15,700 nucleotides of DNA from SHZI01 sp031409515 (GTDB lineage Bacteria > Pseudomonadota > Gammaproteobacteria > Steroidobacterales > GCA-2729495), in NCBI GenBank assembly GCA_031409515.1, contig JANNXJ010000011.1, positions 1 to 15,700 of the forward strand, written 5' to 3'. The position numbers and the translations under genes are program-made. A model generated the notes under the pieces. It did not search any database. It had not been told where the DNA came from and saw nothing but the letters and a program-made list of their open reading frames with translations. This document shows positions 6,515-15,315 of this stretch, in pieces. Numbering within the stretch: the first letter of the stretch is position 1; each line of letters starts with the position of its first letter.

Positions 6515-7801
6515 TCAGTGATCGTGGGACGCGCCGGACTTCTCGATGTCGGCCTTGATGAGGTAGCTGTTGGTCGTGACGTAGCGATCACCGGGCTTCA
6601 GCCCGTCGAGAACTTCCACGTGTTCACCATCGCTGCGCCCGAGCTCAAGGGGTCGAATCTCATAGGTGTCGCCCACGTTGATGAACGCCACCTCCCAATC
6701 CCTGAAGGTCTGGAGTGCCTGCCTCGGTATGGCGACAGGCACGTCGGTGGCTGACACGGTGATCAGACCTTCGACGAACTGACCGGGGGTCCACCGGCCG
6801 TCCTCGTTACCGAGCAGTACGCGGACTACCAGCGTCTGATTGCCACCGGAACCGACCGGCGACACGAAATCGATAGTGCCTGCCGCTTCCTGCTCGCCAT
6901 CTACCGCCTTCACCCGGACGGACTGGCCGCGCTTGAGACGGCCCCGATCCCGCGGAAAGACGTTGAGTTCAGCACGCACGCTGGAGAAGTCTGCCACCTG
7001 GAACAGTGGCTCGCTTGCCGTCGCTTCGCCCGGATTGGCGTGGCGCTCCGTAATGACCCCGGCAATCGGTGCCGTCACCCCGTAGGTCTGCAGGCTCTCG
7101 TTGCTCTCCACGGTCGCCAGCTGCTGGCCCTGCTTCACCGGGTCGCCCACGTTGCCCCGGACGCTACGGACGATGCCCGGAAAGCGCGCGCTGACGGCGC
7201 GGACCCGCTCCGGATTGGCCTGGATCGTGCCGTACAGCGAAAGATGTTCCTCAATGCGACCGGCTCCCGCGACGGCGGTTTCAACGCCCGCACCCTTCGC
7301 CATTTCCGGCGCGATGGTGACGCGGCCCTCCAGTGAATCGTAGGACCAGGCGTGGGTTTCACTACCCACTCGCGCCTGGGCTTTGACGGAATACGAGTGG
7401 GGCTCGGTGATCGACGTGGTGCTGCGGAGGAAATCGGTCTGGGGTGCAAAGGCGATCGAATCCACGGCACCGCCCAGCCGGCCGAGCTCCATGGTGAGCT
7501 GGACTTCGGCAGGGTTTACGGGCTTGCCGTCCCGCATGGCGTAGACGCGGAACTCCGGCGGTACGCCGGTCTCGAACATAGTGACCTCCAGTGTGAAGTC
7601 GCCGTCTTCCAGCAGCCGGCCGCCGCGGGGGCCTTCCTCGGCTTCCTCCGCTTCGTCAACCCCGTGCTCGCCATCGTGCTCATCACCCCCGGCGCGCGCC
7701 GTAACGTCCGGTGTCGAATCCGTTTCCGCACAGCCTGCCGCGAGGGCCAGCCAACTGGCGACCAGAACGGTCGGAAGGATTCGGGCGATGGTCTTGTACA
7801 T
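6515..7801 (-). CDS. czcB: CzcB-type membrane fusion protein, lipoprotein form
   Basis: This periplasmic adaptor links the CzcA pump to the outer-membrane factor. From the ATG at 7801 it has 428 residues. A signal peptide ends in the lipobox LAAGC (C24). A short acidic/His patch (about residues 38-57, DEHDGEHG) leads to PRGGRLL, typical of CzcB proteins. Then come the barrel-sandwich and hairpin region (TAPIAGVITERHANPGEA resembles the lipoyl-like half motif) and beta-barrel segments, ending in SHDH. These His-rich ends may bind metal. An upstream in-frame ATG at 7816 overlaps the czcC stop as ATGA and adds MKEAT. I prefer 7801 because AAGGA precedes it at 7 to 8 bases, though both are workable. 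It lies between czcC and czcA, as in known czc operons. Confidence 0.93.
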   Translation of the reverse strand: MYKTIARILPTVLVASWLALAAGCAETDSTPDVTARAGGDEHDGEHGVDEAEEAEEGPRGGRLLEDGDFTLEVTMFETGVPPEFRVYAMRDGKPVNPAEVQLTMELGRLGGAVDSIAFAPQTDFLRSTTSITEPHSYSVKAQARVGSETHAWSYDSLEGRVTIAPEMAKGAGVETAVAGAGRIEEHLSLYGTIQANPERVRAVSARFPGIVRSVRGNVGDPVKQGQQLATVESNESLQTYGVTAPIAGVITERHANPGEATASEPLFQVADFSSVRAELNVFPRDRGRLKRGQSVRVKAVDGEQEAAGTIDFVSPVGSGGNQTLVVRVLLGNEDGRWTPGQFVEGLITVSATDVPVAIPRQALQTFRDWEVAFINVGDTYEIRPLELGRSDGEHVEVLDGLKPGDRYVTTNSYLIKADIEKSGASHDH

Positions 7802-7806
7802 GGTGG

Positions 7807-7813
7807 CTTCCTT
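7807..7813 (-). promoter_or_regulatory. Ribosome binding site favouring the second czcB start
   Basis: The minus-strand AAGGAAG lies between the two candidate ATGs of czcB (7816 and 7801) and at a good distance from the ATG at 7801. It is the main reason for choosing that start. The ATG at 7816 has a more distant GAAGG upstream, so it is not excluded. Confidence 0.5.
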
Positions 7814-9120
7814 CATGGTTTGCCGCCTTCACTCAGTGGGGAGATCGCAGAATCGTCAACCAGCGGCTCACCGGTCAGCCGCTCGATCTCGGCGAGCAGC
7901 GCCTGCGCGTCAACGGCCGAATCAATGGTTGCCCGCCGGGCATCCAGGAAAGCGCGCTGTGCGTCGACGAGTTCCAGGTACCCGTAACGCCCGCGCTCAT
8001 AGGCGTACTTCGTCGCCTTCAGCGCCTCCTCCAGCAGCGGCATGACCTCCCGCTGGAGGGTTTGTGTTTCCCGGATGGCCTGCCGTAGTTCTTCGTAGAG
8101 GCCGAACAGCCGGGTCCGGGCGAGAATCAGTGCGGCATTTCGTTCCGCGTCGACCCGGCCGCGCAGGGCCTCGGCCTCGGCGATCAACGGTGCGGCTCGC
8201 CGGCCAGCGAACAACGGCACGGAGATGCCCATGACCAGCGCCTGATCCGATGTCTCCTCCAGGCGGCGCACGCCGCCCGAGACGGCCAGGTCCGGCTTCC
8301 GCAGGCTGCGGGCGAGCCGGAGTTCCGCGTCCCGCAAGCGCGCCTCTGAGGTAAAGCGCAGGAAATCCGGGTTGCCGTCGAGCCGCGCCGCGAGGTTCTC
8401 GAAGTCGAATAGTTCCGGGAAGGCGTAGAGATTGGCACTGACCCCGCTGAAGTCCGCGCGGGTGCTGCCCCACTGAGCCGCGAGGCTCTGCCGGGCCGCG
8501 CTCAGCTGCGCGATGGCGCGCTGCTCCTCCAGGCCGGCGCGACTGAACGCGGCCCGGGCGCGCAGCAGCTCGCCCTCGGGTGACTTCGCCGCCCGGACCT
8601 TCCGTGCAACGTCGTCGACGAGGCCCTTCGCCAGCGTGGTCCCCTGTTGGGTGAGCGCCAGTTGCTCCTCGGCAGCGGCCACGGCAATGAAGCGCCGGGT
8701 CACTTCAGCCAGGACATCCAGCTGGGCAGCCTGGCGCTCGATGGAGAGGAAATCGCGGCCGGACCGGGCCGCGTCGCCGCGCAACTGCCGCTTGTCGCCC
8801 AGCTCGATCACCTGGGAGAGGGCGAACGTCGCCTCAACAGCGTCCACACCATTGAAGTCCCCGCTGCCCAGGAAGTTTTCCAGCTCGAAACTCGCCTCGG
8901 TCGCGGGCCTCTGACCGGCCTGCAGGATCCGCGCGTCCTGCGCCTTCAGGGCAAAGCCGAAGCCTTGTAAGGACGGATTCGCGGCCAGAGAGCGCTCGAT
9001 GGCCTGACCCAACGTCAGCCCCGGGGTCAGGCTTGGGTTCTCCTCCGCATGGACCCGGACGAGCGACAGCCCGACGATCAGCGCGCACGCACCCAGGGTG
9101 CGTGGTCGAAACAAAAACAT
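7813..9120 (-). CDS. czcC: CzcC-type outer-membrane efflux factor
   Basis: A 435-residue TolC-like outer-membrane channel that completes the CzcCBA complex. It has a Sec signal peptide (cleavage near VHA/EEN, about residue 25), then LTLGQAIERSLAANPSLQG, the usual start of the outer-membrane-factor repeat. Two long alpha-helical halves rich in Ala, Arg and Glu follow, and ALVMGISVPLFAGRRAAPLIAEA carries the family's ISVPLF motif. ERGRYGYLELVDAQRAFLDA near the C-terminus is the second-repeat signature. There is no lipobox. The ATG at 9120 follows GGGAGG (9126-9131) by 5 bases. It is first of the pump genes and its stop overlaps the upstream candidate czcB start by 4 bases. A 66-base gap separates it from the small gene before it. 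Confidence 0.94.
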   Translation of the reverse strand: MFLFRPRTLGACALIVGLSLVRVHAEENPSLTPGLTLGQAIERSLAANPSLQGFGFALKAQDARILQAGQRPATEASFELENFLGSGDFNGVDAVEATFALSQVIELGDKRQLRGDAARSGRDFLSIERQAAQLDVLAEVTRRFIAVAAAEEQLALTQQGTTLAKGLVDDVARKVRAAKSPEGELLRARAAFSRAGLEEQRAIAQLSAARQSLAAQWGSTRADFSGVSANLYAFPELFDFENLAARLDGNPDFLRFTSEARLRDAELRLARSLRKPDLAVSGGVRRLEETSDQALVMGISVPLFAGRRAAPLIAEAEALRGRVDAERNAALILARTRLFGLYEELRQAIRETQTLQREVMPLLEEALKATKYAYERGRYGYLELVDAQRAFLDARRATIDSAVDAQALLAEIERLTGEPLVDDSAISPLSEGGKP

Positions 9121-9186
9121 GGTGGCCTCCCGGCTTGAAGAGCCGCACAGCTGTGCAGCCCGACGATGGCAACGAACGCGGGGAGA

Positions 9187-9555
9187 CTAGGCGGGAGGTC
9201 CCCGGAGCGGAGGCCGGAGGAACAGCGGCGGCAACGGTAGCGGAATACGGCGGAGGACGGGAAGTGTCAGCGTCGGTTGCAGGACGACGAACATCAAAAG
9301 GACAACGAGGAACAGGGCTCCATCGAGTCCCGGTGGCCAGACCTTGCCGAGAACGGGGCTGCTGACGTCTACGGTCTGATCTTGATGGGTCTCGTCCACC
9401 CCCTCAAGCCGTGGACTCCCGTCGGCCAAATGCAGGGCGACCGGCGGCGCTGAGCCATCGAGGCAGAGGTGCACGTGGACCCCACCGAGCGGCTGGATCA
9501 GGACCACGGCGCACAGGAGAGAGAACAACGCCAGTTTTAGTCGCGAACGGATCAT
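9187..9555 (-). CDS. Small His/Cys membrane or periplasmic protein at the head of the czc module
   Basis: A 122-residue protein resembling the uncharacterised small proteins often found just before czcCBA-like operons, a position CzcI fills in Cupriavidus. I cannot name the family with certainty. The N-terminal hydrophobic stretch (LALFSLLCAVVLIQPLGG, about 8-25) is followed at once by HVHLCLDG (H27, H29, C31), a likely metal-binding patch, and ALHLADG. A second hydrophobic segment (about 79-97) and a Pro-rich tail ending LRPPLRGPPA follow. It starts 39 bases after the cusA stop with no clear ribosome site, so it may be coupled to cusA or have its own signal. Role inferred from position: modulator or metal-binding helper of the Czc pump. 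Confidence 0.75.
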   Translation of the reverse strand: MIRSRLKLALFSLLCAVVLIQPLGGVHVHLCLDGSAPPVALHLADGSPRLEGVDETHQDQTVDVSSPVLGKVWPPGLDGALFLVVLLMFVVLQPTLTLPVLRRIPLPLPPLFLRPPLRGPPA

Positions 9556-9594
9556 TGCTGTTACAGGTTGCCGCGGTGCGAGCGCATTAACGAC

Positions 9595-12500
9595 TTAGGC
9601 TACGCCGATAGCAGCGCGCCTGTCCAGCGACAGCGGCCGGCGCCGCAGCAGAAAATAAGCCGCCGGAATCACCAGCATCGACAGCAACGGCGCCGTAATC
9701 ATCCCGCCGATCATTGGCGCGGCAATCCGCTGCATCACTTCCGACCCCGTGCCGCTGCCCCAGAACAGGGGCAGCAGGCTGGCCACGATCACGGTCACCG
9801 TCATGGCCTTGGGCCGCACGCGCAGCACGGCGCCCTCGATGATGGCGGAGCGCAGGTCGGCGAGAGTGCGCAGCTCGCCCCGCTCCGCGCGCTGCTGCAC
9901 AGCCTGGTCCAGGTACACCAGCGTGATCACGCCGAATTCCGCCGCCACACCGGCCAGCGCGATGAAACCAACGGCAGAGGCGACGGACAGGTGATGCCCC
10001 AGCAGAAAGACCAGCCACAAGCCCCCGATGAGCGCAAGCGGCAGCGTCAGCAGGATCAGGCCAGCCTCCGTGAACCGCCGGAAGCTCAGGTACAGCAGGA
10101 CGAAAATGCTGGCGAGGGTGAGCGGCACGACGACCTTCAGCCGCTCCGTCGCCCGCTGCAGGGCTTCGAACTGCCCAGACCAGGTCACGGTGTAACCACC
10201 GGGCAACTGAACCTTGTCAGCCACGGCCTGCCGCGCTTCGGCAACGAAGGAGCCAAGATCCCGGCCGCGAATGTCCACATAGACCCAGCCGTTCAGCCGC
10301 GCGTTCTCGCTGCGGATGGCCGCCGGGCCGTCCATGATCGAGACCGTGGCCACCTGGCCCAGGGTCAGGGACTCGCCCCGCACCGTCACGAAGGGCAGCT
10401 GACGAATCTTCTCGACCGAGTCCCGCGTGTCACGGGGATAGCGAATGCTGATGGGGAATCGTGCCAGACCCTCGACGGTCTGCCCCACGGACTCGCCGCC
10501 GATCGCGGTGGCCACGAGGTCCTGGATGTCCATCACACTCAAACCGTAGCGGGCAGCGGCCAGGCGGTCCGGCGCAATGTCGATGTAGCGCCCGCCCGAG
10601 ACCCGCTCGAAGAACGCTGACGTCGTGCCGGGCACGGTCTTTACGATCGACTCGATTTCCGTGCCGATCTGACCGATGACGCGCAGGTCGGGACCCGCGA
10701 TCTTGATGCCCACAGGTGATTTGATGCCCGTGGCGTACATGTCGATGCGGTTGCGGATCGGCTGTACCCAGAGATTGGCCAGACCGGGAATCTGCAGGGC
10801 AGCGTCCATCTCCTCCACCAGCCGCTCCGGGGTCATGCCTGCGCGCCACTCGCTGCGCGGCTTCAGTTGCACCGTGGTGTCGACCATCTCCAGCGGCGCG
10901 GGATCGGTGGCTGTGTCGGCCCGGCCAATGATCCCGAAGACCTGTTTCACCTCGGGAAACTGCCGGATGATCCGATCGGTCTGCTGCAGGATTTCCGCCG
11001 CCTTGCCCGCGGACAGGCCCGGCAGCGCCGTGGGCATGTAGAGCAGGTCACCCTCGTCGAGGGGCGGCATGAACTCGCTGCCCAGCCGGGATGCGGGCCA
11101 CACCGTGATGGCCAGCGCCACAGCGGCGCCGACCAGCACTCTCGCGGGATGATTCAGCACCGCCTCGATCACGGGTCGATAGCCGTTGATGAGCCAGCGG
11201 TTGAGCGGATTGGCCTGCTCGTCGCGGATCCGGCCACGAATCAGGAGGACCATCAGCACGGGAATCAGTGTGACGGACAACGCAGCAGCGGCGGCCATGG
11301 CGTAGGTCTTCGTGTAGGCCAGCGGCGCAAAAAGCCGGCCCTCCTGCCCTTCGAGCGCAAAGACCGGCAGGAACGACAGCGTGATGATCAGCAGGGCGAA
11401 GAACAGCGCCGGACCGACTTCGGTCGCCGCCTCACCGATCAGCCGGACGCGCTCCGCCCCGACCGGCTCGGCATCCCCGTGCGCGTGCCGCCAGGCCTCG
11501 AGCTTCTTGTGGGCATTCTCGATCATCACCACTGAGGCATCGACCATCGCGCCAATCGCGATGGCAATGCCGCCCAGGGACATGATGTTGGCGCTGATCC
11601 CCTGCTGGCGCATGACGGCCAGGGCGAGCAGGATGCCCAGCGGCAGCGTGAGAATGGCGACGAATGCTGACCTGGCGTGCATGAGGAAGATGGCGCACAC
11701 CAGCGCCACGACGATGAACTCCTCAATGAGTTTGTCGCGCAGGTTGGCCACGGCACGCTCAATCAGCGCGGAGCGGTCGTAGGTTTCCACGATCTCCACG
11801 CCGGCCGGCAGGCTGCCCCGCAGTGACTCGATGCGGGCTTTCACGGCCCGCAGGGTGGCCAGCGCGTTCTGGCCGAAGCGCATGACAACGATGCCGCCTA
11901 CCACCTCCCCTTCCCCGTCCAGTTCGGCAATGCCGCGCCGGATTTCGGGACCGGTCTGCACGAAGGCCACATCGCGCAGCAGGATGGGTGTTCCGGCCCC
12001 ATCAAGCCCCACGGGAATCGTGCGGAAATCATCCAGCGACTGCAGATAGCCCCGGGTCCGCACCATGTATTCAGCCTCGCCGAGCTCGACGACGGAGCCC
12101 CCGGATTCCGCGTTGGCGCGCCGTACCGCTGCCGTAACCCGGTCTGGCGTGACCCGCAGCGCCTGCAGCCGGACAGGGTCGAGAACGATCTGGTACTGCT
12201 TGTTGAAGCCGCCCACGGTCGCCACCTCGGCGACGTTCGGCACCGTCTTGAGTTCAAAGCGCAGAAACCAGTCCTGCAGCGCCCGCAACTCGCCGAGGTC
12301 GTGGCGCCCGCTGCGGTCGACCAGGGCGTACTGGTAGATCCAGCCGACCCCGGTCGCGTCGGGGCCGAGGGCCGCCTGCGCGCCGGCGGGCAGGCGACCC
12401 TGGATCTGGGACAGGTATTCCAGCACCCGCGACCGGGCCCAGTAGAGGTCCGTACCGTCAGCAAAGATCACATAGACGTAGCTGTCGCCGAAGAACGAGT

Positions 12501-12753
12501 AGCCCCGCACCGTCACCGCACCGGGCACGGACAGCATCGCCGTCGTCAGGGGATACGTCACCTGGTCCTGCACGACCTGGGGCGCCTGCCCGGGATAACT
12601 GGTGCGGACGATCACCTGCACGTCCGAGGGATCCGGGATCGCGTCCAGCGGCAGGGTGAGAGCGCTCCAGAGCCCCAGAGCAGAGAGCGCCACTGTGGCG
12701 AGCAGCACCAGCATCCGGTTATTGATTGACCAGCGGATCAGACCGGCGATCAT
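9595..12753 (-). CDS. cusA: CusA-type Cu(I)/Ag(I) RND efflux pump
   Basis: This 1052-residue inner-membrane heavy-metal RND pump is the motor of CusCBA, which moves Cu(I) and Ag(I) out of the cell with proton antiport. The N-terminal helix (about 14-32) is followed by LPLDAIPDPSDVQVIV, typical of CusA. The transmembrane-4 motif GAMVDASVVMIEN covers 401-413 with D405, marking the HME4 class. The three methionines of the E. coli CusA metal site are all present at identical numbers: M573 (LLYMPTALPG), M623 (LEMVDTTVQLKP) and M672 (NRIDMYATGIKSP). Length matches E. coli CusA closely. Start and cusB stop overlap as ATGA at 12750-12753, so the two are probably translated in a coupled way. Substrate assignment is strong from these residues. 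Confidence 0.97.
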   Translation of the reverse strand: MIAGLIRWSINNRMLVLLATVALSALGLWSALTLPLDAIPDPSDVQVIVRTSYPGQAPQVVQDQVTYPLTTAMLSVPGAVTVRGYSFFGDSYVYVIFADGTDLYWARSRVLEYLSQIQGRLPAGAQAALGPDATGVGWIYQYALVDRSGRHDLGELRALQDWFLRFELKTVPNVAEVATVGGFNKQYQIVLDPVRLQALRVTPDRVTAAVRRANAESGGSVVELGEAEYMVRTRGYLQSLDDFRTIPVGLDGAGTPILLRDVAFVQTGPEIRRGIAELDGEGEVVGGIVVMRFGQNALATLRAVKARIESLRGSLPAGVEIVETYDRSALIERAVANLRDKLIEEFIVVALVCAIFLMHARSAFVAILTLPLGILLALAVMRQQGISANIMSLGGIAIAIGAMVDASVVMIENAHKKLEAWRHAHGDAEPVGAERVRLIGEAATEVGPALFFALLIITLSFLPVFALEGQEGRLFAPLAYTKTYAMAAAAALSVTLIPVLMVLLIRGRIRDEQANPLNRWLINGYRPVIEAVLNHPARVLVGAAVALAITVWPASRLGSEFMPPLDEGDLLYMPTALPGLSAGKAAEILQQTDRIIRQFPEVKQVFGIIGRADTATDPAPLEMVDTTVQLKPRSEWRAGMTPERLVEEMDAALQIPGLANLWVQPIRNRIDMYATGIKSPVGIKIAGPDLRVIGQIGTEIESIVKTVPGTTSAFFERVSGGRYIDIAPDRLAAARYGLSVMDIQDLVATAIGGESVGQTVEGLARFPISIRYPRDTRDSVEKIRQLPFVTVRGESLTLGQVATVSIMDGPAAIRSENARLNGWVYVDIRGRDLGSFVAEARQAVADKVQLPGGYTVTWSGQFEALQRATERLKVVVPLTLASIFVLLYLSFRRFTEAGLILLTLPLALIGGLWLVFLLGHHLSVASAVGFIALAGVAAEFGVITLVYLDQAVQQRAERGELRTLADLRSAIIEGAVLRVRPKAMTVTVIVASLLPLFWGSGTGSEVMQRIAAPMIGGMITAPLLSMLVIPAAYFLLRRRPLSLDRRAAIGVA

Positions 12754-13964
12754 GGCTTCTCACCCGGGAGCAGTCGGTCCAGCGCGCCGCGCAGGTTGGC
12801 TTCGGAGTCGATCAGGAACTGGCCGGAGACCACCACCCGGTCGCCGGCCTTGAGGCCGTTGCGGATCTCGGTCTGCTCGCCCTGTTCCAGGCCGGCGGTC
12901 ACCGCCACCGGACGGAACTGCCCCTCGCCTTCCGCGAGAATGACTGCCGTACGTTCTCCCGACCGGATCAGTGCTTCCGTCGGAACGACCAGCGCGGTGC
13001 GTAACGCACCCTGAATCGTGACCCGCGCCGACATGCCCGGCCGGAGTGCCTGGCTGTCGTTCTGCACAACGATGCGCACGCGGGTGGTGCGGCTCTCCGC
13101 CGAGACTTCGGGATACAGGTAGTCCACCCGTCCCTTGATGGGTGCCGAATCCGGGCTGGCCAGCGTGACCTCTGCGGACTGGCCGGCTTGCAGCCACCCG
13201 CTCTGCGCCTCCGGCACGGCGGCAAGCACCCAGACCCGGGACAGGTCGGCGAGATTCACGATGGGCATCCCGGTGGCAACCGACGCGCCCTCCCGTACCA
13301 GCAGTTCCGTCACGACGCCGCTCATCGGGGCGACGATCTCGATCTGCCGGTCCGGCACACCGCGCCGGGCAATGCGGTCCAGCTGCCCACTCGTCACGCC
13401 CAGCAGTTCGAGGCGCCGGCGGGCAGCGGGAATCAGCAGCTGGTCGCCACTGCGCAAGCCCAACAGGAACTCCTCCTGCGCGGCGAGCACGTCGGGGCTG
13501 TAGAGAGCACCCAATCGCTGCCCGCGTGTCACGGGATCACCCGCCGCCCGCACGTCGAGCCTTTCGATCCAGCCCGCGGCGCGCGTCGTCACTACCGCCA
13601 GTCGCCGCTCGTCCACGACGACGGTGCCGGTCACCGTCACGCTGGGGGCCAGGCTGGCTTCCACCACCAGCGTGGTCCGCACGCCCAGGTTCTGGGCCAT
13701 CCGGGGGTTGATCGCGATGCCGCCCTCGTCCACAGACGCCCCGTACTTGGGGACCAGTGCCATGTCCATGAAGGGCGACGGACCGGGCTTGTCGAATTGC
13801 ACTTCAGGACGCATGGGGTCGTACCAGTAAAGGACAGCGCCGGCCGATGACGCGGCAGCGTCAGCTGGAGTGCTCTGCGCCGGATCGCGATTCAGCCACC
13901 AGCCGATGCTGATACCAGCACCCAGCAACACGACCCCCGCCAGCATGTTCACTCGGGTGCTCAT
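12750..13964 (-). CDS. cusB: CusB-type membrane fusion protein with heavy-metal-binding domain
   Basis: This 404-residue periplasmic adaptor of the CusCBA pump has an N-terminal membrane anchor (about 7-23). A heavy-metal-binding domain follows at 46-74 (YWYDPMRPEVQFDKPG, then SPFMDMALVPKY). Its methionines M51, M66 and M68 have the same 15- and 2-residue spacing as the copper-binding M21, M36 and M38 of E. coli CusB. The rest shows the adaptor folds: VTTRAAGWIERLDV, IEIVAPMSGVVTELLVREG, ADLSRVWVLAAVPE and a C-terminal KAGDRVVVSGQFLIDSEANL segment typical of CusB. No lipobox is seen. It overlaps cusC upstream and cusA downstream by 4 bases each (ATGA), forming a tight operon. Confidence 0.95.
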   Translation of the reverse strand: MSTRVNMLAGVVLLGAGISIGWWLNRDPAQSTPADAAASSAGAVLYWYDPMRPEVQFDKPGPSPFMDMALVPKYGASVDEGGIAINPRMAQNLGVRTTLVVEASLAPSVTVTGTVVVDERRLAVVTTRAAGWIERLDVRAAGDPVTRGQRLGALYSPDVLAAQEEFLLGLRSGDQLLIPAARRRLELLGVTSGQLDRIARRGVPDRQIEIVAPMSGVVTELLVREGASVATGMPIVNLADLSRVWVLAAVPEAQSGWLQAGQSAEVTLASPDSAPIKGRVDYLYPEVSAESRTTRVRIVVQNDSQALRPGMSARVTIQGALRTALVVPTEALIRSGERTAVILAEGEGQFRPVAVTAGLEQGEQTEIRNGLKAGDRVVVSGQFLIDSEANLRGALDRLLPGEKP

Positions 13965-15259
13965 TGTCCCTCCTCCGCTTCAAAGTACTGCAGCTGCATT
14001 CGATCACGAACCACCTGAGTCGCCAGGTCGAGGCGCATCAATTCAGTCTCAATAAGACTGCGCCGGGCCTCCAGCAGGGGCGACAGGGAACCACGTCCGG
14101 CGCGATAGGCGGCGAGCGCTGCCTCGACGCGTGCCGTGCCGGGTGGTAACAGCGCCTCATCGTAGTACCGCAGGCGTTCGGTTCCGGCCTGCCACTCGCG
14201 ATAGGCCGCTGTGACGGTTGCAGTCGCCTCGCGCAGGCGGTCGTCGCGCTGCGCCGTGGCGGCCGACAGGCGTTCCAGTGCCGCCGCACTCGAACGGTCC
14301 TGCCGGTTGCCCGCGAACAGGGGCAGGTCGATGCCAACCATCAGGGTGACCAGGTCGGGAAACTCGAGGCGGTGGTCATACCGCACTTCCAGGCGCCAGT
14401 CGGGCTTCCGTTCCGCGGTGGCGAGTCGCAGTTCCGTCGCCGCCAGCGCTGCCGTCGTCGCGGGAGCCGCCAACGACGGATGACCCGGCAAACCGTCCAG
14501 CAGCTGTCCCAGCGCTGGTGGAGGCGGGAACACGGGCAGACTGCCCTCAACCGGCCGGTCTGCCGCCGCGCCAATCCAGCGGGCGAGCGCGGCGCGACCC
14601 GCCTGTTCCCGTTGCCGCAGCGACCGGCCGCGATCCGTGACGAGCGCGGCCTCGACCTGTGCAGCGAGCAGCTCTGGCTGGGCCCCACGACCGGCCACGA
14701 CATCGATCCCGGCGACGTCCCGCTGACGCAGGGCCTCGATGCTCAAGCGTTCGAGGATTTGCGCCCCCTGATCGGCAGCGGCGACTTCGAGATAGGCACG
14801 CCCGGCCTCGAGCCGGACGCGCTGCCCGAGATCAGTGAGTGCCAGCTGGGCGCCCGTGGCCTGTTGCTCCAGGGCGGTTGAGCGCAACTCACGTTTTGCG
14901 GCTCGCGGAAACTCCTGGGAGATGCCCACCGATAACGCGGTGAAGTCGTCATCGCGCAGGCTAAGGGCCTCACCGCCGTCCACCGGCAACTGCGTGATAC
15001 CGGTCAGCAGCTGGGGGTCGGGCAATTGTCCCGCTGCCACTGATTGTTCCCGGAGCGCACGGACGTTCGCGGCGTCCGCCAGCAACGCGGGTTGTTCGAC
15101 GAGTGCGAGGCGCTGCACCTCAGCGAGTGTCAGGGCCGCTATTGCAGAATCAGCCGCTGCAATTGCTGCATTTCCGCTTAAACCCCACAGCAAGGCACTG
15201 ATGAAGACTCTCGACCACGCAATGGCGCGGCGCCGGAAACCAGGCCTGAATACAGGCAT
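13961..15259 (-). CDS. cusC: CusC-type outer-membrane efflux factor
   Basis: A 432-residue TolC-family outer-membrane channel for the CusCBA pump. It has an Arg-rich N-region and a hydrophobic stretch to about 35 (cleavage near AIAA/ADS), then LTLAEVQRLALVEQPALLADAANV, the typical first helix. A helical repeat follows, with DLVTLMVGIDLPLFAGNRQDRSSAA (IDLPLF motif) and AYRAGRGSLSPLLEARRSLIETE as the second-repeat signature. Unlike E. coli CusC it contains no cysteine and so is not lipid-anchored. The ATG at 15259 follows GGAGAG (15265-15270) by 5 bases. Its stop overlaps the cusB ATG. The small Cys-rich gene lies 56 bases upstream. Family assignment is firm; the cus label rests on the partner genes. 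Confidence 0.92.
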   Translation of the reverse strand: MPVFRPGFRRRAIAWSRVFISALLWGLSGNAAIAAADSAIAALTLAEVQRLALVEQPALLADAANVRALREQSVAAGQLPDPQLLTGITQLPVDGGEALSLRDDDFTALSVGISQEFPRAAKRELRSTALEQQATGAQLALTDLGQRVRLEAGRAYLEVAAADQGAQILERLSIEALRQRDVAGIDVVAGRGAQPELLAAQVEAALVTDRGRSLRQREQAGRAALARWIGAAADRPVEGSLPVFPPPPALGQLLDGLPGHPSLAAPATTAALAATELRLATAERKPDWRLEVRYDHRLEFPDLVTLMVGIDLPLFAGNRQDRSSAAALERLSAATAQRDDRLREATATVTAAYREWQAGTERLRYYDEALLPPGTARVEAALAAYRAGRGSLSPLLEARRSLIETELMRLDLATQVVRDRMQLQYFEAEEGQ

Positions 15260-15287
15260 GACGACTCTCCAGGACGAAGTGAGAAGC

Positions 15288-15306
15288 GGCGTCCCCAGGG
15301 AACGCC
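15288..15306 (-). other. Small hairpin between the Cys-rich gene and cusC
   Basis: In the 56-base gap before cusC the minus strand reads GGCGTTC, five loop bases, GGACGCC, giving a 7-bp stem with one G-U pair. No T-tract follows, so it is not a standard terminator. It could be an RNA-processing or stability element, or chance in GC-rich DNA. Confidence 0.3.
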
Positions 15307-15315
15307 GGGCTCAGT

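Noticed and set aside
5223..6521. Plus-strand open frames of about 200-227 codons opposite czcA
   Set aside because: Both are antisense shadows of a canonical CzcA with conserved motifs in the minus frame.
9145..9156. Perfect 12-base palindrome GCACAGCTGTGC before czcC
   Set aside because: It lies in the 66-base gap and could be an operator half, but several 12-base palindromes are expected by chance in 15.7 kb, and no second copy, flanking symmetry or promoter supports it.
9568..10620. 350-codon plus-strand open frame opposite cusA
   Set aside because: A low-complexity His/Arg/Gln/Pro-rich translation with no recognisable motif, fully covered by cusA on the minus strand.
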